Source: CBCPMX01 sp965120355
GTDB lineage: Bacteria > Bacillota > Clostridia > Oscillospirales > Oscillospiraceae
Direction: 5' to 3'
NCBI GenBank assembly: GCA_965120355.1
Contig: CBCPMX010000146.1
Location: 1-26,573, forward strand
DNA length: 26,573 bases
A program made the position numbers and the translations under genes. Shown piece by piece: positions 6,743 to 14,530 of this stretch (the first letter of the stretch is position 1; each line of letters starts with the position of its first letter). The notes beneath the pieces are model-generated. The model had not been told where the DNA came from, did no database searches, and worked only from the letters and a program-made list of their open reading frames with translations.

Positions 6743-9700
6743 GTGTATCTAAAGGCGCTGGAAATCCAGGGCTTTAAGTCCTTTCCTGATAAAACGGTTC
6801 TGACCTTTGGAAACGACATTACTGCCATCGTCGGTCCCAATGGCTCCGGCAAGTCCAATATTTCTGACGCGATCCGATGGGTCATGGGAGAGCAGAGCAG
6901 CAAAGCGCTGCGCGGCGCCAAGATGGAGGATGTGATTTTTGGAGGGACCATGAAGCGGGCCCAGGTGGGCTTCGCAGAGGTCTCCCTGATCCTGGACAAC
7001 CAGGACGGCGCCTTGAGCGTGGAGGCCACTGAGGTCATGGTGACGCGGCGGTATTACCGTTCCGGAGACAGTGAATATTATATCAATAAGCAGTCAGCCC
7101 GCCTGAAGGACATCAATGAACTGTTTATGGATACGGGCCTTGGCCGTGAAGGCTATTCCAATATTGGGCAGGGCCGTATTGACGAGATCCTGTCTGTGAA
7201 GAGTGCCGACCGGCGTGAAATCTTTGAAGAGGCGGCGGGCATCTCCAAGTACCGCCACCGGAAAGAGGATACGGAGCGCAAGCTCTCCGGTACGGAAGAC
7301 AATCTGGTGCGGATCCGGGATAAACTCTCGGAGCTGGAGCTGCAAGTGGAGCCGCTGCGGGTCCAGGCAGAGAAGGCCAAAAAATTTCTGGTTTACCGGG
7401 ATGAGCTTCGGGGGCTGGAGGTGACGGTCTGGCTGGACAGTCTGGAAAAACTGGCCGAGGCGGCCCGCAAGGCCGAGGAGGATCACCGCTCCGCGGCCTT
7501 CATTCTCCAGCAGGGGAAGGACACCTTGGACAGCCTGTACCGGCAGGCGGAAGAGTTGTCTCAGTCCCTGCGGGCATGTGACCTGCGGGCGGAAGCGCTG
7601 CGGGAACAGATTTCCCAGCTGGAGGCAGAGCGGCAGAAGCGCGATGGTGACGCTGCAGTTCTGCGAGCCAATTACGAAAACAACACTGCCAATATGGAGC
7701 GCCTCCGGCAGGAGCTCAGTGACCATGAAAGCCGGTCCGGCAGTCTGGCCGACCAGATTGCGGAACGGCAGGCGCGTATTGCCGAAATCCAGGCCCAGCG
7801 TATGCAGCTGCAGCAGAACCTGGCCGATGCCCTGGAGACCGGCAGACAGCTCTCTGCCGACGCAGATGAGACGACGGCAAAGCTGCTGCATTTGCGGCAG
7901 GAACAGGCGGCGTCTCTGAACCGCGCGGCGGAGAAAAAAGCCGCCCTCAGCGCTGCATCCACTGCCGTGCAGGAGCTGATGGACCGGCAGACCAACTCCG
8001 AGCGGGACCGGGCGGATGCCCGTGAACGTCTGGCGCAGGCCAGAACGCAGGCGGAGGCCTGTGCCAAGGCTCTGGAGCAGGCGAAGGAAGACGCCGTTTC
8101 GGTGCGCAATACCATTGCCGGCTATGAACTGCGCATGAATGCCCGCGCACAGAAGCGGGACACGCTGCACAAACAGAGTCAGGAGTTGGATGTAGAACTG
8201 AATACGGCCACCTCCCGAATTCAGATGTTCCAGGAGATGGAGCGGGAATACGAAGGCTATTCCAAAGCTGTCAAGACGGTCATGCAGGAGACGCGCCGGG
8301 GCAATCTGCGCAATATTCACGGCCCTGTGTCACAGCTCCTGAAGACACGGGACAAATACGCCGTGGCCATTGAGACGGCACTGGGCGGTTCCATGCAGTC
8401 CATTGTGGTCTCCACGGAGGAGGATGGCAAGGCCGCCATCCAGCTGCTCAAGCGCCGTGATTGCGGCCGCGCCACATTTTTGCCCATCTCGGCCATTCGC
8501 GGCAGAGTGCTGCAGGAGCGGGGGCTGGAAGAGAGCGCCGGGTTTGTGGGCATTGCCTCGAATTTGATTCAGTTTGACGAGTGCTATCGGGAGATCTTTC
8601 AAAACCTGCTGGGGCGGACCGTCATTGCCGAAGACATGGACGACGCCATTGCCATGGCACGAAAGTTTGGCCACCGGTTCCGCATCGTGACCCTGGACGG
8701 GCAAGTGCTCAACGCTGGCGGCTCCATGACCGGCGGATCTGCCAGCCGGTCTTCCGGCGTCATTTCCCGCGCCAACGAGCTGCGGCGGTTGACCGCATAT
8801 GTCAAGAAACTGCAGGCTCAGAAGGAGCGCACCGACAAGGACCTTGGCGAGGCACAGCGGTCTGTGGCGGAGGTGCAGTTTGAACTGGTCACAGCGCAGG
8901 GGCAGCTGCGCAAGGCGGAAGACGCTGTCCTGAAGCTGGAGGGCGAAGACCGCCACTATGCCATTCTCATAGATACCATTGAACAGTCGCTGGAGAGTTT
9001 TACGACCGATCTGAGCACCATTCAATCCCGCATGGATACAGGCCGCGCCCAGATTGCCCAGCTGCAGGAGGCGGTCAATGCCCTGCAGCAGGAGGCAGAC
9101 CGGCAGGCCGCACAGGCGCAGGCGCTCGCCGAAAGCCAGACGGCCCTGGCAGAGAAAAACGCCGCCATTACGGAGCAGCTGACGCGGCTTCGTATGGACA
9201 CCGCTGCGCTGGATGCAGAGGAACAGACTGCAAAAGACAGTATCACACAATTGACCGATTTGGCGAATTCCCTCCACGGCGACCGGGCGCAGAGAGAACG
9301 GCTGCTGAGGGAATATGAAGAAGAAAATCAACGTATTGCGTCTGGGATTCTGGAGATTGAAGGCAGCGGCGCAGGGCTGGAGCAGGAAATTGCCGGCCTG
9401 CGGCAGACGCTGAAGGCCGTGGCAGACGAGCGCATGACAGTAGACAGCAAAAAAACCGCCTGTGAAAAGGATGCGCAGAATCAGAATAAGGATCTGTTGC
9501 TGATGGAACGGGAATGCGCCCGCCTGGAACAGAAAAAAGCGACCACAGCTATGGAAGAAAAGCAGATCCTGGACAAGCTGTGGGAAACTTACGAACTGAG
9601 CCGCTCGGCAGCTATGGATGTCCGGCAGGAGGTGGAGAGTATTCCGGCGGCGCAGAAGCGCATTACCGAGTTGAAGCGGAAAATCTCTGCATTGGGCAAC

Positions 9701-10312
9701 CCTAATATCGGGGCCATTGAGGAATTTGCCCGCGTCAACGAGCGGTATGAATACTTAAAAAGCCAGCAGGAAGACGTGGAAAAGGCCAAGCGGGAGCTGG
9801 AGGCCATCATTCGTACGCTGACGGCAGAGATGACCACCATTTTCAAGGCAGAGTTTGAAAAGATCAACACCTATTTCAAGCAGACCTTTGTGGAAATGTT
9901 TGGCGGCGGACGGGCTTCTTTGGAGTTGGAAGACGAAGACGACGTATTGTCCTGCGGTATTGAGATTAAAGTGCAGCCGCCCGGCAAGCAGCTCAAGACC
10001 CTGACGCTGCTGTCCGGCGGTGAAAAGGCTTTTGTGGCCATTGCACTGTACTTTGCGATCCTGAAGGTACGGCCCACGCCGTTCTGCATGCTCGATGAGA
10101 TTGATGCGGCTTTGGATGACCGGAACGTGGCGCGGTTTGCCCACTATCTGCGGGGCCTGTCCAACAGTACCCAGTTCATTGTCATCACCCACCGCCGCGG
10201 TACCATGGAGGAGGCCGACGTGCTGTACGGCGTCACCATGCAGGAGCAGGGTGTGTCCAAGATTCTGAGTATGGACCTGAACCGGGTCGCAAAAGAAATG
10301 CATATCAAATAA
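6743..10312 (+). CDS. smc: Chromosome segregation protein Smc
   Basis: An 1189-residue Smc, the usual bacterial length. With ScpA and ScpB it forms the condensin ring that loads near parS and aligns chromosome arms. The N-terminal ATPase half has Walker A GPNGSGKSNISDAIRW (about 31-46). A long heptad-rich coiled coil follows, then a hinge (about 525-655) with the Gly-rich end NAGGSMTGG. The returning coil leads to the C-terminal half with signature LSGGEKAF (about 1091-1098), Walker B FCMLDEIDAALDD (about 1113-1125) and ITHRRGTME. GTG 6743 is preferred because the product then begins MYLKALEIQGFKSF, as in other Smc proteins, and AGGTG at 6733-6737 has proper spacing; GTG 6737 overlaps that site. 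The ftsY start follows 18 bases after the stop, a conserved smc-ftsY pair. Confidence 0.97.
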   Translation: MYLKALEIQGFKSFPDKTVLTFGNDITAIVGPNGSGKSNISDAIRWVMGEQSSKALRGAKMEDVIFGGTMKRAQVGFAEVSLILDNQDGALSVEATEVMVTRRYYRSGDSEYYINKQSARLKDINELFMDTGLGREGYSNIGQGRIDEILSVKSADRREIFEEAAGISKYRHRKEDTERKLSGTEDNLVRIRDKLSELELQVEPLRVQAEKAKKFLVYRDELRGLEVTVWLDSLEKLAEAARKAEEDHRSAAFILQQGKDTLDSLYRQAEELSQSLRACDLRAEALREQISQLEAERQKRDGDAAVLRANYENNTANMERLRQELSDHESRSGSLADQIAERQARIAEIQAQRMQLQQNLADALETGRQLSADADETTAKLLHLRQEQAASLNRAAEKKAALSAASTAVQELMDRQTNSERDRADARERLAQARTQAEACAKALEQAKEDAVSVRNTIAGYELRMNARAQKRDTLHKQSQELDVELNTATSRIQMFQEMEREYEGYSKAVKTVMQETRRGNLRNIHGPVSQLLKTRDKYAVAIETALGGSMQSIVVSTEEDGKAAIQLLKRRDCGRATFLPISAIRGRVLQERGLEESAGFVGIASNLIQFDECYREIFQNLLGRTVIAEDMDDAIAMARKFGHRFRIVTLDGQVLNAGGSMTGGSASRSSGVISRANELRRLTAYVKKLQAQKERTDKDLGEAQRSVAEVQFELVTAQGQLRKAEDAVLKLEGEDRHYAILIDTIEQSLESFTTDLSTIQSRMDTGRAQIAQLQEAVNALQQEADRQAAQAQALAESQTALAEKNAAITEQLTRLRMDTAALDAEEQTAKDSITQLTDLANSLHGDRAQRERLLREYEEENQRIASGILEIEGSGAGLEQEIAGLRQTLKAVADERMTVDSKKTACEKDAQNQNKDLLLMERECARLEQKKATTAMEEKQILDKLWETYELSRSAAMDVRQEVESIPAAQKRITELKRKISALGNPNIGAIEEFARVNERYEYLKSQQEDVEKAKRELEAIIRTLTAEMTTIFKAEFEKINTYFKQTFVEMFGGGRASLELEDEDDVLSCGIEIKVQPPGKQLKTLTLLSGGEKAFVAIALYFAILKVRPTPFCMLDEIDAALDDRNVARFAHYLRGLSNSTQFIVITHRRGTMEEADVLYGVTMQEQGVSKILSMDLNRVAKEMHIK

Positions 10313-10330
10313 ATTGGAGAGGGACAGAAC

Positions 10331-11236
10331 ATGGGGTTTTTTGATAAGATTAAACAGGGCCTGACCAAAACCAGAAAGGCCATGGAGGACACAATTGGCA
10401 GCGTATTTTCCGGGTTTTCCTCCATTGATGACGAGTTTTATGACGAGCTGGAGGAGAGCTTGATCCTGGCGGACCTGGGCGTAGATACCTCCGTCAAAGC
10501 TGTGGAGGAACTGCGCCGTGTCGTCAAGGAGAAAAAGCTGAAAGATGCGGAAGAGGTCCGGCGCGCCCTGAAGGACATCCTGGTAGAAATGCTGAATGTG
10601 GGCGACGGAGAACTGAAAATGAATACCAAGCCCTCTGTGGTGCTGGTCATCGGCGTCAATGGCGTCGGCAAGACTACTACCATTGGCAAACTGGCCAACC
10701 AGCTGCGGCTGGAGGGGAAAAAGGTTCTGCTGTGCGCCGCTGATACCTTCCGTGCCGCTGCCGCCGACCAGTTGGAGATCTGGGCAGGCCGTTCCCAGAC
10801 TGAAATTGTCCGGCAGGATGAGGGCGCGGATCCGGCCTCTGTGGTCTATGACGCCATATCCGCCGCCAAAGCCCGCGGCAGCGACGTGATTTTGGTAGAT
10901 ACCGCCGGACGGCTGCACAATAAGCAGAATCTGATGAATGAGCTGAACAAAATTTCCCGCATTCTGGATCGAGAGCTGCCCAACGCGGACAAGGAAGTGG
11001 TTTTGGTTTTGGACGGCACCACTGGTCAAAATGGTTTGACGCAGGCGCGGCAGTTTCAGGAGATTGCCGGCGTCACCGGCATAATCCTGACCAAATTGGA
11101 CGGCACCGCCAAGGGCGGTATTGTCATTGCAGTAGCGGATGCGCTGCAAATCCCGGTCAAATATATCGGCGTGGGGGAACAGATGGATGATCTGATGCCT
11201 TTTCATGCACGGGAGTTTGTGGAAGCGCTGATTTAA
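10331..11236 (+). CDS. ftsY: Signal recognition particle receptor FtsY
   Basis: A 301-residue SRP GTPase that docks ribosome-SRP complexes at the membrane for co-translational insertion. It is the short Gram-positive form, starting directly at the N domain (about 1-90) without the acidic A domain. The G domain shows G1 GVNGVGKTTT (about 107-116), DTFRAAAADQL, G3 DTAGRLHNKQNLM (about 189-201), G4 TKLDGTAKGG (about 254-263) and the closing YIGVGEQMDDL. ATG 10331 follows a GGAGAGGG site. It is co-directional with and very close to smc, as in many Firmicutes. A 70-base AT-rich gap follows before rph. Confidence 0.97.
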   Translation: MGFFDKIKQGLTKTRKAMEDTIGSVFSGFSSIDDEFYDELEESLILADLGVDTSVKAVEELRRVVKEKKLKDAEEVRRALKDILVEMLNVGDGELKMNTKPSVVLVIGVNGVGKTTTIGKLANQLRLEGKKVLLCAADTFRAAAADQLEIWAGRSQTEIVRQDEGADPASVVYDAISAAKARGSDVILVDTAGRLHNKQNLMNELNKISRILDRELPNADKEVVLVLDGTTGQNGLTQARQFQEIAGVTGIILTKLDGTAKGGIVIAVADALQIPVKYIGVGEQMDDLMPFHAREFVEALI

Positions 11237-11306
11237 GCGTGCAAAAATGTTGCTGATATGTTATAAATATAAAAATATAAAAAAGTAAAAAGGAGTCAAA
11301 ACACAC

Positions 11307-12029
11307 ATGAGGATCGATGGACGTGCTGCAGATGAGCTGCGGCCAGTCAAATTGACAACAGGATTTACGAAATTTGCAGAGGGCAGCTGCCTTATTGAAA
11401 TGGGCAACACCTTGGTGCTGTGCAACGCTTCTGTGGAGGACAAGCCGCCGAAGCATGTGCCGGAGGGCGAAGGCTGGGTGACGGCGGAATATTCCATGCT
11501 GCCCCGGGCCAACCGGGAGCGGAGCCGCAGGGATGTAAGCAAGCTGAAGCTGTCCCCCAGAAGCGCGGAGATTCAGCGTTTGGTGGGCCGTGCGCTGCGG
11601 GCGGCGGTGGATCTGCAGAAGTTGGGACCGGTATCCATTACCATTGACTGCGATGTGCTGCAGGGCGACGGCGGCACCCGAACGGCCTCCATTACCGGCG
11701 GTTTTGTGGCGCTGGTGTTGGCTTGCCGGAAGCTGATGGAGACCGGGGCGCTGAAACAGTGGCCCATCCAGGGCTATGTGGCGGCGGTGTCTGCCGGTAT
11801 TGTAGGAGATGCGCTGCTGTTGGATTTGTGTTATGAAGAGGACTCCAGCGCCCAGGTGGACCTGAACTGTGTCATGAACGACCAGGGACAGCTCATTGAG
11901 ATTCAGGGAACCGGCGAAGGACGGGCCTTTACCATTGCGGAGCAGCGGAAGCTGGTGGATCTGTGTCAGAGCGGCATCGTCCGGCTCCAGCAGCTGCAGA
12001 AAGATGCGCTGGGAGGGAGTCTGGTATGA
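11307..12029 (+). CDS. rph: Ribonuclease PH
   Basis: A 240-residue phosphorolytic 3'-5' exoribonuclease that trims tRNA 3' ends using phosphate. Family landmarks are the N-terminus MRIDGRAADELRP, EGWVTAEYSMLPRANRERSRRD (about 54-75), the phosphate-site region QGDGGTRTASITGGFVA (about 118-134), and SAGIVGDALLLDLCYEED. Length is normal and no break is seen. AAAGGAG lies 11 bases before ATG 11307, slightly long spacing. The upstream 70 bases are very AT-rich, with TTGCTG at 11250-11255 and TATAAA-like boxes, so an internal promoter is possible. The stop codon overlaps the next start (ATGA), implying translational coupling with rdgB. The rph-rdgB pairing is common in Firmicutes. Confidence 0.96.
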   Translation: MRIDGRAADELRPVKLTTGFTKFAEGSCLIEMGNTLVLCNASVEDKPPKHVPEGEGWVTAEYSMLPRANRERSRRDVSKLKLSPRSAEIQRLVGRALRAAVDLQKLGPVSITIDCDVLQGDGGTRTASITGGFVALVLACRKLMETGALKQWPIQGYVAAVSAGIVGDALLLDLCYEEDSSAQVDLNCVMNDQGQLIEIQGTGEGRAFTIAEQRKLVDLCQSGIVRLQQLQKDALGGSLV

Positions 12030-12628
12030 AACTGGTGCTGGCCAGCAAGAATCCCAATAAACTGCGGGAGATGCAGGTGATTCTCTCCCAGATCGGCGCA
12101 GAGGCGGTGCTGGAAGGGGATCTGGGCGTGGATATCGACGTGGAGGAGACGGGAAAAACCTTTGAAGAGAACTCTTTCTTGAAGGCACAGGCCGTTATGC
12201 GGGCCACGGGAATGCCCGCCATTGCTGACGACAGCGGCGTTATGGTGGATGCCCTGGACGGTGCGCCCGGCGTCTATTCTGCCCGCTACGGCGGAGAAGC
12301 CTGCAAAAATGATCAGGAACGCAATGAGCTGTTACTGAAGAATATGGCGCAGGTGCCAGATGGCCAGCGCACCGCCCGGTTTGTCTCCGTCATCACTTGC
12401 GTGTTCCCGGACGGCCGTTGTGTGACGGCAAGGGGAGAATGCGAGGGGGAGATCCTGCGCGAAGAGATCGGCGATGGCGGCTTCGGCTACGACCCTCTGT
12501 TCTATATTCCAAGTGAGGGCATGACGATGGCGCAACTGACGCCAGAGCGGAAAAATCAAATTTCCCATCGTGCCAATGCCCTGAAAATATTTGCGCAAAA
12601 GCTGAAAGAGTTGGGGGAACTATGTTGA
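12026..12628 (+). CDS. rdgB: XTP/dITP diphosphatase (RdgB/HAM1 family)
   Basis: A 200-residue nucleotide-pool sanitising pyrophosphatase that hydrolyses dITP and XTP to monophosphates, keeping deaminated purines out of DNA and RNA. Motifs are LASKNPNKLREM at the N-terminus (substrate and phosphate binding), EETGKTFEENSFLKA (about 46-60), ADDSGVMVDALDGAPGVYSARYGG (catalytic Asp region, about 70-93), GFGYDPLFYIP (about 152-162) and ISHRANAL (about 182-189). ATG 12026 overlaps the rph stop by four bases, and GGGAGGGAG upstream supplies the ribosome site. It overlaps yhbY by seven bases at its 3' end. A longer in-frame extension would run inside rph and is not coding. Confidence 0.96.
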   Translation: MKLVLASKNPNKLREMQVILSQIGAEAVLEGDLGVDIDVEETGKTFEENSFLKAQAVMRATGMPAIADDSGVMVDALDGAPGVYSARYGGEACKNDQERNELLLKNMAQVPDGQRTARFVSVITCVFPDGRCVTARGECEGEILREEIGDGGFGYDPLFYIPSEGMTMAQLTPERKNQISHRANALKIFAQKLKELGELC

Positions 12629-13068
12629 CAAGTAAACAGCGCGTCGAGCTGCGGGCACAGGCCAACGGCCTGGACACGATCCTCATGGTGGGAAAAGGCG
12701 GCGTGACGGAAAACGTGATCCAAGAGGCGGATAAATGCCTGAACGCCAGAGAACTGGTCAAGGGCAAGGTGTTGGAAACGGCGCTCATGAGCGCCCGCGA
12801 AGCCTGTGACGCCATCTGTGAGGCCACCGGAGCCGACGGCGTCCAATGCCTTGGAACGAAATTTGTGATCTACCGGTATAATCCGAAGCTGCATCAGGGC
12901 GGAGGCACTGCGGTGGCCAAAAAGAAACGCAATCCCGTTCGGGACGGCGCTAAGGCCCGCAAGGCCGCGGCGAAGGCGGAGCGAGAGCGCCGCAACGCCT
13001 ATTTCAAAGAACAGGCGCAGAAGGCGTCCCGGGAGAAACGGGAAGCCCGGAGCGGCGGAGACAATTGA
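12622..13068 (+). CDS. yhbY: YhbY/CRM-domain RNA-binding protein with basic tail
   Basis: A 148-residue protein. Residues 1-96 form a CRM domain, including the GKGGVTENVI loop matching the family's GxxG RNA-contact motif, LVKGKVL, and GTKFVIYRYNP. YhbY binds pre-50S particles and is implicated in ribosome assembly. The remaining ~50 residues are a Lys/Arg/Ala-rich tail, longer than in the ~97-residue B. subtilis YqeI type, probably adding non-specific RNA affinity. ATG 12622 has GGGGAA upstream and overlaps the rdgB stop by seven bases, so it is translationally coupled. It ends the packed smc-to-yhbY block; a 259-base structured gap precedes nadD, its usual neighbour. Confidence 0.92.
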   Translation: MLTSKQRVELRAQANGLDTILMVGKGGVTENVIQEADKCLNARELVKGKVLETALMSAREACDAICEATGADGVQCLGTKFVIYRYNPKLHQGGGTAVAKKKRNPVRDGAKARKAAAKAERERRNAYFKEQAQKASREKREARSGGDN

Positions 13069-13327
13069 ATATGGGCGGGGCATCCCAGAGTCCCGCCATG
13101 GCTTCTCAGCGGGCCAGAAGGCGCGTTGGCGCATTGACGGCCTGAAATTCCTAGGGTATCAGGGAACTGCTGATCCATGTGGCTGCAGGTGGAGGCGAAA
13201 ATTTGGATGAACTTTTCAGCCCCCGAATTTTTCGTCCGCAGCGCAGCTGAATTCACCGGCGTTTCCCTATCTGAATTAAAAAATCACCTCGGTGAAAACC
13301 TGAACAGGAAGAATGGGAGAGGATCTT
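13069..13327 (+). other. Hairpin-rich intergenic gap between yhbY and nadD-yqeK
   Basis: No credible gene is present; a 61-codon open frame from 13177 runs into nadD out of frame and lacks a ribosome site. Several inverted repeats are visible: GGCGGG/CCCGCC (13074-13079 with 13092-13097), ATCAG/CTGAT (13158-13162 with 13170-13174), an imperfect 11-bp stem (13196-13206 with 13223-13234), and two mutually exclusive stems (13252-13258 with 13290-13296, or 13284-13288 with 13291-13295). A TTGACG at 13134-13139 has only a poor -10 partner. It may be an mRNA leader or small RNA. Confidence 0.4.
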
Positions 13328-14530
13328 ATGGGCAAAATTGGGATTTTTGGCGGCAGCTTTAATCCGCCGCACAAAGGGCATTTGCTGGCTGCACAGGAGG
13401 CTGTGCGGACGTTGGGACTGGACAGAGTACTGTTCGTTCCGGCGGCACTGCCGCCGCACAAGACTTTGGCGCCGGGGTCTCCGGACGGACGTACCCGCCT
13501 GGCGCTGGTGGAACGGGCTGTCCGGAATCTGCCTTGGGCGGAGGTCTGCGCGTTGGAGCTGGAACGGTCCGGCCCCAGCTACACCGCCGACACCCTGCGG
13601 GAATTGGCGGCTCAGTTCCCGGATGACCGGCTGTATCTGCTCATGGGAACGGACATGTTTTTGTCGCTGCATACCTGGTACCAGCCAGAAGTGATTTGCA
13701 GTTTGGCAGTCATTGTATTATGTATTCGGGACGATGCGGACGATGATAAACGGGAAATTTTGCTGAAACAGAAAAAATTCTTGGAACAAACGCTTTCTGC
13801 CAACGTCGAAATCCCAAGTACCCGCTACATAGACCTCTCCTCGACGACGGTCCGCCGCATGCTGGCCCTGGACTGTGCAGAAGACTATCTGCCGGATGGT
13901 GTGCTGGACATGATCCGGGAAAAACATCTGTACGGCATGGGGCGGGATCTGAAAAATCTGCCATTCCAGGCCCTGAAAGAGGCCAGCTTGGCTCTGCATA
14001 AGGAAAAGCGCGCCATCCACGCCTGCGGCGTGTGTGAAACGGCAGTGGCGCTGGCGCGCCACTGGGGTGAGGATGAGACGGTCGCGGCCCGGGCCGGTAT
14101 CCTCCATGATGTAACAAAGGCGTTGGAACGAGAAGAACAGTTGCGCTTATGCAGGAAATATGGTATGATAACGAATACATTTGAGCAAACCAACTATAAG
14201 GTACTGCATGCGAAAACCGGCGCAGCGGTAGCACAGTATGTGTTTGGTGAGAGTGCGGCCGTGCGGGACGCCATTTATTGGCACACTACAGGGAAAGCCG
14301 GCATGACCAGGATGGAGATGATCCTGTACCTTGCCGACTATACGGAGCCAAACCGCTGCTTTGAGGGCGTGGATGCTTTGCGGGCGCTGTCGTATCAGGA
14401 TTTGGACGCTGCCATGCTCATGGGATTGGAATTGTCCATTGCCGAGCTGGAGCGAGAGCATAAACCTGTCGGGCCGTATTCAATCCAGGCCAGGGAGTGG
14501 TTCCGAAGCCGAAAGGAAAGTGACACATGA
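13328..14530 (+). CDS. nadD: Fused NadD adenylyltransferase and YqeK HD-domain hydrolase
   Basis: A 400-residue fusion. Residues 1-205 are nicotinate-mononucleotide adenylyltransferase, which makes deamido-NAD from NaMN and ATP. They carry GGSFNPPHKGH (nucleotidyltransferase H-x-G-H at 15-18), the NadD region SYTADTLREL, MGTDMFLSLHTW and the closing LSSTTVRRML (about 172-180). Residues about 215-395 are YqeK, an HD-domain protein family shown to cleave Ap4A symmetrically. They carry IHACGVCE, AGILHDVTK (HD near 259-260), LHAKTGA, IYWHTTG and LADYTEPNR. Separate adjacent nadD and yqeK genes are the B. subtilis arrangement; a fusion ties NAD synthesis and Ap4A removal into one chain. ATG 13328 is preferred over ATG 13313 because GGGAGAGG lies directly before it. 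It overlaps the LCP gene by four bases (ATGA). Confidence 0.95.
   Translation: MGKIGIFGGSFNPPHKGHLLAAQEAVRTLGLDRVLFVPAALPPHKTLAPGSPDGRTRLALVERAVRNLPWAEVCALELERSGPSYTADTLRELAAQFPDDRLYLLMGTDMFLSLHTWYQPEVICSLAVIVLCIRDDADDDKREILLKQKKFLEQTLSANVEIPSTRYIDLSSTTVRRMLALDCAEDYLPDGVLDMIREKHLYGMGRDLKNLPFQALKEASLALHKEKRAIHACGVCETAVALARHWGEDETVAARAGILHDVTKALEREEQLRLCRKYGMITNTFEQTNYKVLHAKTGAAVAQYVFGESAAVRDAIYWHTTGKAGMTRMEMILYLADYTEPNRCFEGVDALRALSYQDLDAAMLMGLELSIAELEREHKPVGPYSIQAREWFRSRKESDT

Noticed and set aside
6403..7038. N-terminal extension of the alkaline phosphatase frame by about 210 codons
   Set aside because: It runs through the divergent promoter region and into antisense smc. The signal peptide and ribosome site fix the start at 6402.
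13177..13362. A 61-codon open frame overlapping the start of nadD
   Set aside because: It lacks a ribosome site, is out of frame with nadD, and has no family-like content.
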